From assembly GCF_016901995.1 (NCBI RefSeq), contig NZ_JACJLE010000019.1, positions 1-64,000 on the forward strand: a DNA stretch of 64,000 bases, read 5' to 3'. Position 1 is the stretch's first letter; each line of letters starts with the position of its first letter. This stretch comes from Bacteroides caecigallinarum. GTDB taxonomy: Bacteria; Bacteroidota; Bacteroidia; Bacteroidales; Bacteroidaceae. A program made the translations under genes and the position numbers. The notes below the pieces were generated by a model that was given only the letters and a program-made list of their open reading frames with translations, did not search any database and had not been told where the DNA came from. Shown here piece after piece: positions 44,100 through 54,341 of this stretch.

Positions 44100-44447
44100 T
44101 TATTTGAATTTATATTTAATCTTTCGCTCGGCTATATGGAATGAAATGCAGATGGCGCTTGAATTGCCTACTCCCATTGATATTTTTATATATACATCTT
44201 TACCTTTTATGTCTTTACCAAACACCCACATTTCTCCTTTCTTATACAAGGTGTCTTCTATAGGACCATCTACATAATCGTTACTGTCAAGATGCGTTAT
44301 TATATCCTCTCTGTATTTAGGGGTTATTTCCAAATCTATGAGTGTTTGCATATTCTTACCTCTGTCATCACGAAAGATAAGTCCGAAGACTTTTACTTTT
44401 TGATTGAACCGGGACAGAAATGATTCTACTTCTTCTTTTGTAGCCAT
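44100..44447 (-). CDS. Putative MqsR-like toxin partner of the Panacea antitoxin
   Basis: A 115-residue protein from the ATG at 44447 (MATKEEVESFLSRF). The upstream ATG at 44468 overlaps the predicted -7 box, so it is unlikely. The sequence has a small-toxin layout: KVFGLIFRDDRGKN, LEITPKYREDIIT, KGEMWVFGKDIKGKDVYIKIS and SAICISFHIAERKIKY. The last two blocks recall MqsR-type mRNA interferases (VYLKI and a final beta strand). The assignment also rests on the 2-base gap to an MqsA/Panacea antitoxin. Toxicity is untested. Confidence 0.68.
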   Translation of the reverse strand: MATKEEVESFLSRFNQKVKVFGLIFRDDRGKNMQTLIDLEITPKYREDIITHLDSNDYVDGPIEDTLYKKGEMWVFGKDIKGKDVYIKISMGVGNSSAICISFHIAERKIKYKFK

Positions 44448-44465
44448 AAGCGAATAATGTTTTCG

Positions 44466-44497
44466 CAAAAGTAACGTTTTAGTTTAATATATACAAT
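44466..44497 (-). promoter_or_regulatory. Promoter of the toxin-antitoxin operon
   Basis: On the minus strand: ATTG (44497-44494), 20 bases, TACTTTTG (44473-44466), 19 bases before the chosen toxin ATG. Confidence 0.6.
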
Positions 44498-44554
44498 ATA
44501 TTGGAAGAATATTCAACTTTAAGATTGTGTAAATGTGTTGCTGTAGTTCAAAAA

Positions 44555-44599
44555 AAAGACAACGAGGATGCATTTGGGAAATGCACCCTCGTTGTCTTT
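44555..44599 (-). terminator. Terminator of mutA-mutB
   Basis: aaagacaacgagg pairs with cctcgttgtcttt, enclosing a nested tgcattt/aaatgca stem. The T-run is on the minus strand, directly after mutB. Confidence 0.92.
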
Positions 44600-44617
44600 C
44601 TGTTATATTATAGAATA

Positions 44618-46768
44618 TTATTCTTCAGTTTCCATCAACAGTTCCATAACCTGGCAAGCAGATTTTGCTACTGATGTACCAGGACCGAAGATAGCCATAA
44701 CGCCTGCCTTGTAGAGGAAGTCATAGTCCTGAGCAGGGATTACACCACCTGCAAATACAAGGATATCTTCGCGGCCAAGTTTCTTCAGTTCGGCGATAAT
44801 TTGTGGGATAAGAGTTTTATGACCAGCTGCAAGTGAAGAAACACCTACTGCATGAACATCGTTTTCCACTGCATCGCGTGCTGCTTCTTCCGGAGTCTGG
44901 AACAATGGTCCCATATCAACGTCGAAACCACAGTCGGCGAAACCTGTTGCTACAACTTTTGCACCACGGTCGTGTCCGTCCTGACCCATCTTGGCAATCA
45001 TTACACGTGGGCGGCGACCTTCTTTCTTCGCAAATTCTTCTGTCAGTTCGCAAGCTCTTGCGAAATCTGCATCTTTCTTACTTTCTGATGAATACACGCC
45101 TGATATTGTTCTGATTATTGCTTTATAACGTCCTACTACCACTTCGCAAGCATCTGAGATTTCTCCCAATGTAGCGCGAACCCGTGCTGCCTCTACTGCA
45201 AGTTCAAGCAAGTTGCCCTTGCCTGTCTTCACGCATTCGGTGATTGCTGCAAGAGCCTTGTCAACTTCAGTCTGGTTACGGCCTTCTTTCAAGCGGCGGA
45301 GGTTTTCAATCTGTTCCTGACGAACGGCAGTGTTATCCACTTCGAGGATATCAATTGGGTCTTCTTTTTCAAGACGGTATTTGTTTGTACCCACGATAGT
45401 CTGTTCGCCTGAGTCGATACGTGCCTGAGTGCGGGCTGCAGCTTCTTCGATACGCATCTTAGGAATACCAGTTTCGATAGCCTTCGCCATACCGCCCAGA
45501 CGTTCGATTTCCTGAATGTGTTCCCAAGCCTTGTGAGCAAGTTCGTTTGTAAGAGCCTCAACATAGTAAGAACCGCCCCATGGGTCAACGTTCTTGCATA
45601 TCTGAGTTTCTTCCTGGATATAAATCTGAGTGTTACGTGCGATACGTGCAGAGAAGTCTGTTGGAAGTGCAATGGCTTCGTCAAGCGCATTTGTATGTAG
45701 TGACTGAGTGTGACCAAGCGCAGCAGCCATAGCTTCTATACAAGTACGGCCTACGTTGTTGAACGGGTCCTGTTCTGTGAGCGACCATCCTGAAGTCTGT
45801 GAGTGAGTACGCAATGCCAATGACTTAGGATTCTTAGGATTGAACTGTTTTACAATCTTGGCCCAAAGCATACGAGCGGCACGCATCTTCGCAATTTCCA
45901 TGAAATGGTTCATACCGATAGCCCAGAAGAACGAGAGGCGAGGAGCGAAGGCATCAATGTCGATACCTGCTGCTACACCGGCACGGAGATATTCAAGACC
46001 GTCGGCAAGTGTGTAAGCCAACTCGATATCTGCTGTAGCACCTGCTTCCTGCATGTGGTAACCAGAGATAGAGATAGAGTTGAACTTAGGCATCTTCTGT
46101 GAAGTATATTCGAAGATGTCAGAGATAATCTTCATTGAGAATGCTGGTGGGTAGATGTATGTGTTACGCACCATGAACTCCTTAAGGATATCGTTCTGGA
46201 TTGTACCTGCCATTTCTTCAAGTTTCGCACCCTGTTCAAGTCCGGCATTGATATAGAAAGCCATTACAGGAAGTACCGCACCGTTCATGGTCATTGATAC
46301 GGACATTTTGTTCAATGGAATACCGTCGAACAGAACCTTCATGTTTTCGAGCGAACAGATTGATACTCCGGCTTTACCTACATCGCCCACTACGCGTGGA
46401 TGGTCTGGGTCGTAACCGCGGTGAGTAGGAAGGTCGAATGCTACAGAAAGACCTTTCTGTCCTGATGCAAGGTTACGGCGATAGAATGCGTTTGATTCTT
46501 CTGCTGTAGAGAATCCTGCATACTGGCGGATAGTCCAAGGACGGAAAGTGTACATCATTGAGTAAGGACCACGAAGATAAGGAGGGATACCTGCCACATA
46601 GTCCAGATGTTCCATTCCTTCAAGGTCTTCTTTAGTATAGACCGGTTTTACCTGAATCTGTTCCGGTGTTCTCCAATTGGCTTCTATGCCATTGGCTTTC
46701 TGCCATTCCATACCGTCTTTAGGCTGGAATCCGGCATATATATCGATATTTTTGAAATTCGGTTTCAT
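44618..46768 (-). CDS. mutB: Methylmalonyl-CoA mutase, large (catalytic) subunit
   Basis: A 716-residue adenosylcobalamin enzyme that interconverts succinyl-CoA and methylmalonyl-CoA, on the route to propionate in Bacteroidales. The N-terminal TIM-barrel substrate domain has [23 protein letters not shown]. The C-terminal B12 domain has the base-off motif DGHDRG (about residues 596-601) and [16 protein letters not shown]. Full length and intact. It is encoded 2 bases after mutA. Confidence 0.97.
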   Translation of the reverse strand: MKPNFKNIDIYAGFQPKDGMEWQKANGIEANWRTPEQIQVKPVYTKEDLEGMEHLDYVAGIPPYLRGPYSMMYTFRPWTIRQYAGFSTAEESNAFYRRNLASGQKGLSVAFDLPTHRGYDPDHPRVVGDVGKAGVSICSLENMKVLFDGIPLNKMSVSMTMNGAVLPVMAFYINAGLEQGAKLEEMAGTIQNDILKEFMVRNTYIYPPAFSMKIISDIFEYTSQKMPKFNSISISGYHMQEAGATADIELAYTLADGLEYLRAGVAAGIDIDAFAPRLSFFWAIGMNHFMEIAKMRAARMLWAKIVKQFNPKNPKSLALRTHSQTSGWSLTEQDPFNNVGRTCIEAMAAALGHTQSLHTNALDEAIALPTDFSARIARNTQIYIQEETQICKNVDPWGGSYYVEALTNELAHKAWEHIQEIERLGGMAKAIETGIPKMRIEEAAARTQARIDSGEQTIVGTNKYRLEKEDPIDILEVDNTAVRQEQIENLRRLKEGRNQTEVDKALAAITECVKTGKGNLLELAVEAARVRATLGEISDACEVVVGRYKAIIRTISGVYSSESKKDADFARACELTEEFAKKEGRRPRVMIAKMGQDGHDRGAKVVATGFADCGFDVDMGPLFQTPEEAARDAVENDVHAVGVSSLAAGHKTLIPQIIAELKKLGREDILVFAGGVIPAQDYDFLYKAGVMAIFGPGTSVAKSACQVMELLMETEE

Positions 46769-46770
46769 AG

Positions 46771-48681
46771 TTATTTAATTCCTAACTTTTTGTTATACTC
46801 TTTTAAAGTTTCCAATACGTTGCAGCGAACGTGGATGAAGTTCTCGATACCTGCTGCCTTAAGGTCGTCCATGCATGCCGGAGCACCTGCCACGATATAC
46901 ATAGCGCGTCCGTCGAGTGCCTTGAATGCAGGGATTGCGTATTCTGCATATTCGTCATCGCTTGAACACATCACTACGATGTCAGCGTTGGCCTTCATTG
47001 CAGCTTCCACGCCTTCTTCTACTGTAGCAAAGCCGAGGTTGTCAATAACCTCATATCCGGCACATGCAAGGAAGTTGCAAGAGAACTGTGCGCGTGCCTG
47101 ACGCATAGCAAGATTACCGATAGTGAGCATGAATGCTTTAGGACGTTTGCCTGAGTGTTCTGTCTGCAGACGGAGAGCTTCGAATTCGCTTGCAGCGCGT
47201 GACTTGTCAAGAGCCAAGTAAGGAGCAGCTTCTTCTGTTCCGTGGCTGCATCCGCAGTTGCATTTGCATTCTTCAGGAGTCTTTTCGCCTGCCATTTCAG
47301 AGAAGTTAGGATACTGGTTTGTACCGAGGAGTATCTCCTTGCGTTTTGAAACAGCCTCATGACGAGCCTTGTTGCTTCCGTTTACAGCTTCCTGTACTTT
47401 GTTAGCCTTTACAGCTGCAAGGAAACCGCCTTCGTCTTCTGTAGCCAGGAACAGGTTCCATGCCTGCTGAGCAATAGAAGCAGTCAGGTTCTCGATATAA
47501 TATGAACCGGCAGCAGGGTCAACTATACGGTTGAGGTGAGATTCTTCCTTGAGCAATAACTGCTGGTTGCGTGCCAGACGTTCTGAGAATTCGTTAGGAG
47601 TTTCGTAAACACTGTCGAAAGGAGTCACTGTGATAGAGTTTACACCTGCCAGAGCAGCACTCATGGCTTCAGTCTGAGTACGGAGCAGATTTACATGAGC
47701 ATCGAAAAGTGTAAGGTTGAATTTGGATGTTTCAGCATGTGCAACCATCTTGCAAGCGCAGTAGCAAGTACCGTCTGCACCAGTGTTAGAACAGTCTTTA
47801 CGAGGACATTGAGGATTATATTCTTTTACGATGTTAGCCCAAAGCATGCGTGCGGCACGGAATTTGGCGATTTCCATGAAATAGTTTGAGCTGATACCGA
47901 AGTTGAATTTTATTTTCTTTGCGGCTAGAGCTGCTGGAACGCCTGCTTCTACCATCTGATTGAGATATTCATTACCCCAAGAGAGTGCATATCCCAACTC
48001 CTGATAGATGTATGCTCCGGCATTATTAAGGTCAACACAGTTTACGGTAATACAACGGAATTTTGGATATTCTGCCAAAACCTCAACAAGTTTCTTTGCG
48101 TTGGCAATAAGTCCGCTTCTGTCTTTGCCTTTGCCTAACATCTTGCTGATAGGGTCGAAGTTGACAGAACCCTGCAAACTCTTAGGATCGTATCCTTTTT
48201 CCTTGAAATAAGCTACAAGTAATTCTGCCAGTTCTACTGTATGTCCCTGACATGTAGAGAAGTTCAGTTCTACGCAGTCACAGCAGATGTCTTTCAGCAG
48301 TGTAGCTATATATTCGGAACTTAAATCAGATGCCTTTACTTTAAATCCAAGTGAATCAACGCCTTTGTTTAGCAAGTCCAGAGCCTTGGCATTTGCTTCA
48401 GTCGGATCAATGACTTTTATATCCTGACGTATGAACCAAGTATTGTCGTCTTTTTTTATTCCTCTTACGTATGGGAATTCTCCGGGAAGTCCTTCTGTTG
48501 TTTTCAGTCCTTCAAGATCTTCTTTGCGGTAAAAAGGTTTAACTTTAAATCCTTCGTTGGTTTTCCATACCAACTTCTTTTCAAAATCAGCGCCTTTAAG
48601 GTCAACTGTAATCTTATCCAACCATTCCTGTGTGCTTACGGAAGGGAAATCGGAAAAGAGTTTTTCTTTACTATCTGCCAT
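46771..48681 (-). CDS. mutA: Methylmalonyl-CoA mutase, small subunit
   Basis: A 636-residue non-catalytic partner of MutB. It keeps the mutase barrel fold ([20 protein letters not shown]) and a B12-like C-terminal domain, but has no DxHxxG, so it does not bind cobalamin in the usual way. Two cysteine-rich stretches stand out: [19 protein letters not shown] (about residues 296-314) and CKCNCGC (about 474-480). The TATCTTTG at 48751-48758 on the minus strand is a likely -7 box. First gene of the mutAB operon. Confidence 0.96.
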   Translation of the reverse strand: MADSKEKLFSDFPSVSTQEWLDKITVDLKGADFEKKLVWKTNEGFKVKPFYRKEDLEGLKTTEGLPGEFPYVRGIKKDDNTWFIRQDIKVIDPTEANAKALDLLNKGVDSLGFKVKASDLSSEYIATLLKDICCDCVELNFSTCQGHTVELAELLVAYFKEKGYDPKSLQGSVNFDPISKMLGKGKDRSGLIANAKKLVEVLAEYPKFRCITVNCVDLNNAGAYIYQELGYALSWGNEYLNQMVEAGVPAALAAKKIKFNFGISSNYFMEIAKFRAARMLWANIVKEYNPQCPRKDCSNTGADGTCYCACKMVAHAETSKFNLTLFDAHVNLLRTQTEAMSAALAGVNSITVTPFDSVYETPNEFSERLARNQQLLLKEESHLNRIVDPAAGSYYIENLTASIAQQAWNLFLATEDEGGFLAAVKANKVQEAVNGSNKARHEAVSKRKEILLGTNQYPNFSEMAGEKTPEECKCNCGCSHGTEEAAPYLALDKSRAASEFEALRLQTEHSGKRPKAFMLTIGNLAMRQARAQFSCNFLACAGYEVIDNLGFATVEEGVEAAMKANADIVVMCSSDDEYAEYAIPAFKALDGRAMYIVAGAPACMDDLKAAGIENFIHVRCNVLETLKEYNKKLGIK

Positions 48682-48750
48682 AGTTGATTAGGTTTATATA
48701 AATAGGTTATATTTTAAATTTGTACTTGATTATTTTAGTACCATCTTAGG

Positions 48751-48758
48751 CAAAGATA
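48751..48758 (-). promoter_or_regulatory. -7 element for mutA-mutB
   Basis: TATCTTTG on the minus strand, 70 bases before the mutA ATG. A GTTG lies 17 bases further upstream (48779-48776), shorter than the usual 19. Confidence 0.5.
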
Positions 48759-48903
48759 CAAATTTCTTCCAATCTCAACCATTTTCTGTCGGGAAATGCA
48801 CTATGTATAAACATTTATTTTATAATGCAGAAGATATTTTTAGACTATTGTAAACTCTATGTGGCAAAAAAAGTTTAGGATTTGTTACTTTTAATCTGTT
48901 TAA

Positions 48904-48935
48904 TTTGATACCTTATTATTTTTTAACTACTTTTG
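48904..48935 (+). promoter_or_regulatory. Promoter of the AspT/YidE-type transporter gene
   Basis: TTTG (48904-48907), 20 bases, TACTTTTG (48928-48935), 33 bases before the ATG. Confidence 0.7.
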
Positions 48936-48967
48936 TCGGAAATTATTTATGTGTTATTTAATAAATT

Positions 48968-50650
48968 ATGAATTGGTTAAGTGATTTGTTATTCAATCCT
49001 AATTCCATTGCCCACATAGTTGCTCTTTATGCCTTTGTTATAGCAGCGGGTGTGTTATTGGGAAAAATTAAAATCTTCGGCATATCGCTGGGGGTTACTT
49101 TTGTCTTGTTCGTGGGTATTCTGGTTGGTCATTTCGGATTTACCGGTAATACATCGATTCTGAATTTCGTTCAAGACTTTGGGTTAATTTTATTTGTGTT
49201 CTGTATTGGTCTTCAGGTCGGCCCTTCTTTCTTCTCTTCATTCAAGAAAGGCGGTGTAGCCATGAATATGGTTGCTGTAGGCATAGTGGCGCTGAACATT
49301 GCTGTGGCTTTGATTCTGTATTTCGCGCTTCAAGGCAGGGTGGACATCCCGATGATGGTCGGTATCTTGTGTGGTGCCGTAACCAACACTCCCGGCCTCG
49401 GTGCCGCAAATGAAGCTTTGACTCAGATAAACTATAACGGTCCCCAGATTGCCATGGGATATGCTTGTGCTTATCCGTTGGGCGTTATGGGTATAATTCT
49501 TTCCATGATTCTCATACGTATAATCTGCAGGATAGATTTAAATAAAGAAGAAGAGGAAATCAAACGTGGTGAAGAGGCGAATCCTCATCTGAAGCCTTTC
49601 TTTCTTAATCTGGAGGTTCATAACGAAGCGTTGCAGGGTAAAACAGTTTTGCAGGTACGTAACTTTTTGGCACGTGATTTCGTTTGTTCCCGAATAATGA
49701 AAAGCGACGGTTGCGTATATATTCCTACTGCAAACACTGTTTTGGAACTTAACGACAAAATGTTCATTGTGTGTGCGGAGGATGATTCTGAGGCGATTAT
49801 AACATTTATCGGTCCGGAAGTGAAAGATATAAATTGGGAAACTGCCGGTAAAACTGAGAAACCGATGGTTTCGCGCCGTATTCTCGTCACGCAGTCTAAT
49901 ATTAATGGCAAGACGTTGGGAGAGCTTCATTTCAACAGTATGTATGGCGTAAACGTAACCCGTGTGAACCGTTCCGGTATGGACTTGTTCGCTTCTCGCC
50001 AGCTTACTCTTCAAGTGGGTGACCGTGTAATGGTCGTAGGTCCGCAAGATGCGGTTGAGCGTGTAGCCGGTTTGTTGGGTAATCAGTTGAAACGCCTTGA
50101 CCATCCTAATATAGTAACCATATTTATTGGTATTCTCTGTGGTATATTGTTTGGAAGTCTTCCGTTTGCCATTCCGGGTATTCCTACTCCTATAAAACTA
50201 GGTCTTGCGGGTGGTCCGCTTATCATTTCCATACTTATAGGCCGTTTCGGATATAAGGTTAAACTTGTTACATATACAACGATGAGTGCGAACCTTATGT
50301 TGCGTGAGGTGGGTTTGGCTTTGTTCCTGGCGAGTGTTGGTATCAAGGCCGGTGAGAATTTTGTTCATACGGTAGTAGAAGGCGACGGTTTATTATATGT
50401 CGGTATAGGCTTCCTTATCACAATAATTCCTTTGATTATTATGGGAATTGTAGCCAGATGGAGACACAAGTTGAATTATTACACATTGATTGGACTTATT
50501 GCAGGTAGTAATACTGACCCGCCTGCATTGGCATATGCAAATCAGGTATCAAGCAATGATGCTCCTGCCGTAGGTTATTCCACGGTTTATCCGTTGAGCA
50601 TGTTCTTGCGTATTCTTACGGCGCAGTTATTGATACTGCTGATGGCATGA
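48968..50650 (+). CDS. AspT/YidE-family transporter with two RCK_C domains
   Basis: A 560-residue membrane protein. It has two halves of about five membrane segments (residues 12-185 and 385-560) separated by two soluble TrkA-C domains (about 205-380). The duplicated membrane motif [20 protein letters not shown] and [18 protein letters not shown] marks the aspartate:alanine exchanger/YidE family. Transport of an organic or amino acid anion is inferred; the substrate is not identified. Own promoter, followed by a hairpin at 50673-50713. Confidence 0.9.
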   Translation: MNWLSDLLFNPNSIAHIVALYAFVIAAGVLLGKIKIFGISLGVTFVLFVGILVGHFGFTGNTSILNFVQDFGLILFVFCIGLQVGPSFFSSFKKGGVAMNMVAVGIVALNIAVALILYFALQGRVDIPMMVGILCGAVTNTPGLGAANEALTQINYNGPQIAMGYACAYPLGVMGIILSMILIRIICRIDLNKEEEEIKRGEEANPHLKPFFLNLEVHNEALQGKTVLQVRNFLARDFVCSRIMKSDGCVYIPTANTVLELNDKMFIVCAEDDSEAIITFIGPEVKDINWETAGKTEKPMVSRRILVTQSNINGKTLGELHFNSMYGVNVTRVNRSGMDLFASRQLTLQVGDRVMVVGPQDAVERVAGLLGNQLKRLDHPNIVTIFIGILCGILFGSLPFAIPGIPTPIKLGLAGGPLIISILIGRFGYKVKLVTYTTMSANLMLREVGLALFLASVGIKAGENFVHTVVEGDGLLYVGIGFLITIIPLIIMGIVARWRHKLNYYTLIGLIAGSNTDPPALAYANQVSSNDAPAVGYSTVYPLSMFLRILTAQLLILLMA

Positions 50651-50672
50651 TTTTATATGAAATGACCTGTGG

Positions 50673-50713
50673 TTGGCAAGTGGATAAGGACAATATCCCC
50701 GTCTGCTTGCCAA
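50673..50713 (+). terminator. Hairpin after the transporter gene
   Basis: ttggcaag (50673-50680) pairs with cttgccaa (50706-50713), followed by tttattttg. The loop is long (25 bases), so this is a moderate candidate. Confidence 0.65.
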
Positions 50714-50778
50714 TTTATTTTGTAATTGCAGTTCAACTCAAAAACTTATAAACTCACAAACTAAAAACTTTTAATTAT

Positions 50779-52419
50779 ATGATTTCAGTAGATGGATTGA
50801 CCGTTGAATTTGGCGGTACCACCTTGTTTAGTGACATTAGTTTTCAGATCAATGAGAAAGACCGTATAGCCCTTATGGGAAAGAACGGAGCCGGAAAGTC
50901 AACCTTGTTAAAGATTTTGGCTGGGGTAAGGCAACCTACCCGTGGAAAAGTTACAGCACCTAAGGACTGTGTCATTGCATATTTACCACAGCATCTGATG
51001 ACCGAAGATGGCAGAACCGTTTTCGAAGAAGCGTCGCAGGCTTTTGCACATCTTCAGGAGATGGAAAAGGAGATAGAGGCAATGAACAATGAGCTGGCCA
51101 CAAGAACAGACTATGAAAGCGATTCATATATGGCTCTTATAGAGAAAGTGGCTGCCATGAGCGAAAAGTTCTATGCCATAGACATGACTCACTTCGAAGA
51201 AGATGTAGAGAAGGCTCTCCTTGGTCTTGGGTTTATGAGAGAAGATTTCAACCGTCCTACGAGTGATTTCAGCGGCGGATGGCGTATGCGTATAGAGTTG
51301 GCAAAGCTTCTTCTTCAGAATCCGGATGTATTGTTGCTCGACGAGCCTACAAACCATCTTGACATCGAGTCTATACAGTGGCTTGAAGAGTTCCTGATCA
51401 ACAGTGCAAAGGCTGTAATCGTTATAAGCCACGACCGTAAGTTTGTTGACAATATCACTACACGTACCATAGAAGTCACAATGGGACGCATATACGACTA
51501 TAAGGTGAATTATTCTCAATATCTCGTCCTTCGTAAAGAACGTCGCGAACAGCAGATGAAGCAGTACGAGGAACAGCAGAAGATGATTCAGGAGACGAAA
51601 GACTTTATAGAACGTTTCAAAGGTACATACAGCAAGACTCTTCAGGTGCAGAGCCGTGTGAAGATGCTTGAGAAACTAGAGCTGATTGAGGTTGACGAAG
51701 AAGATACTTCGGCGTTGAGGCTTAAATTCCCGCCTTCACCACGCAGTGGAAGCTATCCTGTAATAATGGATGGAGTAGGAAAGACATATGGCGATCATGT
51801 GGTGTTCCGTAATGCTACTCTGACGATAGAACGTGGCGATAAAGTGGCTTTTGTAGGTAAGAATGGTGAGGGTAAGTCAACTCTCGTGAAATGTATCATG
51901 AATGAGATAGACCATGAAGGTACACTTACACTCGGACATAACGTACAGATAGGTTATTTCGCGCAGAACCAGGCTTCGCTTCTTGACGAGAATCTTACAG
52001 TGTTCCAGACTATAGACGATGTGGCTAAAGGAGAAATCAGGAACAAAATAAGAGACCTGCTTGGAGCATTTATGTTCGGTGGTCCGGAAGAATCAATGAA
52101 GAAAGTCAAGGTCTTGTCAGGTGGTGAACGTACCCGTCTGGCTATGATTAAACTTCTGCTTGAACCTGTGAATTTGCTTATCCTCGACGAGCCTACCAAC
52201 CATCTTGATATGAAGACCAAGGATATATTGAAACAGGCTCTCATGGATTTTGACGGAACTCTGATTGTGGTATCCCATGACCGTGATTTCCTTGATGGAC
52301 TTGTTACCAAAGTTTATGAGTTCGGTAATAAGAAGGTTAAAGAACATCTGTGCGGTATATACGAGTTCCTTGAGACAAAGAAGATGGAAAGTCTTCAGGA
52401 ACTTGAGAAGAAGAAATAG
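50779..52419 (+). CDS. ABC-F family ATPase
   Basis: A 546-residue soluble protein with two ABC ATPase domains and no membrane segment. Domain 1 has GKNGAGKSTLLKILAG (about 35) and DFSGGWRMRIELAKLL; domain 2 has GKNGEGKST and LSGGERTRLAMIKLL. Between them is the charged ABC-F linker rich in KEQMKQYEEQQKM-type helix. ABC-F proteins act at the ribosomal E site, in translation or antibiotic protection. Resemblance is to housekeeping YbiT/YkpA types; a resistance role is not indicated. Confidence 0.92.
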   Translation: MISVDGLTVEFGGTTLFSDISFQINEKDRIALMGKNGAGKSTLLKILAGVRQPTRGKVTAPKDCVIAYLPQHLMTEDGRTVFEEASQAFAHLQEMEKEIEAMNNELATRTDYESDSYMALIEKVAAMSEKFYAIDMTHFEEDVEKALLGLGFMREDFNRPTSDFSGGWRMRIELAKLLLQNPDVLLLDEPTNHLDIESIQWLEEFLINSAKAVIVISHDRKFVDNITTRTIEVTMGRIYDYKVNYSQYLVLRKERREQQMKQYEEQQKMIQETKDFIERFKGTYSKTLQVQSRVKMLEKLELIEVDEEDTSALRLKFPPSPRSGSYPVIMDGVGKTYGDHVVFRNATLTIERGDKVAFVGKNGEGKSTLVKCIMNEIDHEGTLTLGHNVQIGYFAQNQASLLDENLTVFQTIDDVAKGEIRNKIRDLLGAFMFGGPEESMKKVKVLSGGERTRLAMIKLLLEPVNLLILDEPTNHLDMKTKDILKQALMDFDGTLIVVSHDRDFLDGLVTKVYEFGNKKVKEHLCGIYEFLETKKMESLQELEKKK

Positions 52420-53137
52420 TATTTTCTTTTTGATAGTAAAAAGGGGATTTTGCTATTAAAAAGAAACTTTTTGGAGAATTGTTATGAAAAATAAAATTAT
52501 GAAATTTGTTGAAATAGAAATGATTAGTTAAATATGTTTTCTTATACATAATATGCTAGTGTCTAAAATGTAAATTAATAATGGTTATATTGTGAATTTT
52601 ACTCAGTTTGTTAACATATTATCATCGTCATAAAATTTTTTTTCTTCTCCAATAAATATAAAAACGTCTCCATGTTTTACTGAAAATGCCTTGAAACTTC
52701 AGTCAAAACATGGAGACGTTTTGTTTTTGTCATCAAATAAAGTGTTTTTTCTTCTGGAAATGACTTCTGAATGCAATTCTTATAAATGATAATATGTAAA
52801 TGAAATGGCAATATATGCACATCTGTGTGTGGTAATGTATTTTTATCTTTACATTTGTAAATGTTGTGGTTGTATATGTTGACTTTGTGATATGTTGGCA
52901 GCCTCTGTGCTTTAAATTTTTAGAAATAGAATGTATATGCTTGTGTAGAATTAGAATTATGGGCATTGTAGAAATCAAAATGTCAAAATGCTATTTTGAT
53001 TTTTGTATTAGCGTATGTGATATTGTAATTTCTATATATTTTTTCTGAAAGTCATTATTTCAAAATATGAGTTATAATATTGGTTTCATGATATCTTTGT
53101 CTATATTTGCTATTGTATTAACCAGATAAATTTAAAT
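52420..53137. other. Long AT-rich intergenic region with one large hairpin
   Basis: Apart from a hairpin at 52661-52722, a 718-base gap with no convincing gene. In the hairpin, aaaacgtctccatgtttt (52661-52678) pairs with its near-complement ending 52722, helped by inner actga/tcagt pairs; a T-rich tail suggests a terminator for the ABC-F transcript. A -7 box (TATCTTTG, 53092-53099) precedes the next gene. Two short overlapping frames in the middle lack ribosome sites and protein-like composition. Confidence 0.6.
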
Positions 53138-54289
53138 ATGAAACAGTTTGTTTTGTTATTACCATTGGTAATTTGTTCCTGTACAACAGGCGAACGTGAT
53201 TTAAAAGGAAACTGGATTGAAGTTTTACCTCCGGATATGCCTTATGTGCAAGGCGTTTGTATTAAAGATAATGGTATAGCAGAGTCTATAGGAATGGAAA
53301 CCTTGAAATATCATGGATGGGAGGAGCATGGTAACAAACTTATTCTGAATGGTGAAAGTATTGGTAACGGGCAGACAATATTATTTGCCGATACATTCGA
53401 TATTATAAGTTTGAAAAATGATACTTTGGTATTGAAAGATAAAGGCAGAATTACTACTTACGCACGCTGCAATGGAGATGTAATGAAGAAAAATCCTTCA
53501 AGACAAGCATATGAAGGATTTGAATGGAAAGAAATTTCCGGAGCCGGTTTGAAACTGATGGCTCAAAGAAATGACGATATAAGGCTGTTGATCGATCCGT
53601 TGCTTCCAGGTGTGGTAATGGTGAGAAACGGTGATGTTGCTCCTCACGCTTTAATCAGGATATTCCAGTTGAAGAATAAAAGTATAGATGACGTTAAAGA
53701 TATACTCTCAAGTTCCGCTGACTGGGATAAAAGTCAGACATGCAGATTTGAAGAAACTGCGTCCGGCAGAAGTGGAGTACACAGGTATGTAATGCTCCCT
53801 GACGGTGATTATGCTGAGATGATAGACAGTTTGAAGAAGCAGGAACCTGTTCCGAGTACATGCAATGGTTGGGGAACGGGTAATAGCGGAATGAGATATT
53901 TTGAAATATTCGATAATGCTCCGGACAAGGCTGTCTTTATGGAAATAGGTCAGGATGCACCGCTGTTTGATGAAAACAGTATCGAGTTGTGTGAAACTGA
54001 AACGGACTCAACCTCTATGGACTTGCTTTATACCATGGAAGGCGAATTGAGAATAGGGCATGAAGTGAGAGCATTTATTCCTTCCGGCAGCGACAGAGAG
54101 TTCTGGATTGTTGACAAGACCGGCCAGTTGCTTGAAAAGTATGATAAGATAACTAAAGGTCAGAAAAACGGCAAGCCCGTAAAAGTTACATTAAGACTTG
54201 AATATAACGGAAAGTGGGACGATGGCTTTGCCGCTGAATATGATGGAACGTACCTTGTACGTGAAGTTGTGGATTTGAAAGCTGAATAA
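53138..54289 (+). CDS. Lipocalin-like lipoprotein with C-terminal domain
   Basis: A 383-residue lipoprotein with signal MKQFVLLLPLVICSC (Cys15). The N-terminal lipocalin-like domain is about 20-110 (DLKGNWIEVLPPDMPYVQG, a TLVLKDKGRI strand). A second region of unknown family follows (about 125-383, with YEGFEWKEISGAGLKLM and WVDKTG-like text). Extracytoplasmic location is inferred from the lipobox. I do not recognise a specific function. It ends at a strong terminator (54296-54341). Confidence 0.7.
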   Translation: MKQFVLLLPLVICSCTTGERDLKGNWIEVLPPDMPYVQGVCIKDNGIAESIGMETLKYHGWEEHGNKLILNGESIGNGQTILFADTFDIISLKNDTLVLKDKGRITTYARCNGDVMKKNPSRQAYEGFEWKEISGAGLKLMAQRNDDIRLLIDPLLPGVVMVRNGDVAPHALIRIFQLKNKSIDDVKDILSSSADWDKSQTCRFEETASGRSGVHRYVMLPDGDYAEMIDSLKKQEPVPSTCNGWGTGNSGMRYFEIFDNAPDKAVFMEIGQDAPLFDENSIELCETETDSTSMDLLYTMEGELRIGHEVRAFIPSGSDREFWIVDKTGQLLEKYDKITKGQKNGKPVKVTLRLEYNGKWDDGFAAEYDGTYLVREVVDLKAE

Positions 54290-54295
54290 TATAAA

Positions 54296-54341
54296 ACGAG
54301 TGAAACAAAAATAAGTATCGTTTGTTTCACTCGTCTTTTTT
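54296..54341. terminator. Bidirectional terminator
   Basis: acgagtgaaaca (54296-54307) pairs with tgtttcactcgt (54323-54334), followed by a T-run. It separates the lipoprotein gene (plus) from the ygiQ-like gene (minus). Confidence 0.9.

Noticed and set aside
49538-50104. 188-residue minus-strand frame inside the AspT/YidE-type gene
   Set aside because: Shadow of the RCK_C-coding region; no promoter or ribosome site.
52733-53048. Short open frames on both strands in the empty region before the lipoprotein gene
   Set aside because: AT-rich, repetitive composition, overlapping on opposite strands, no ribosome sites.
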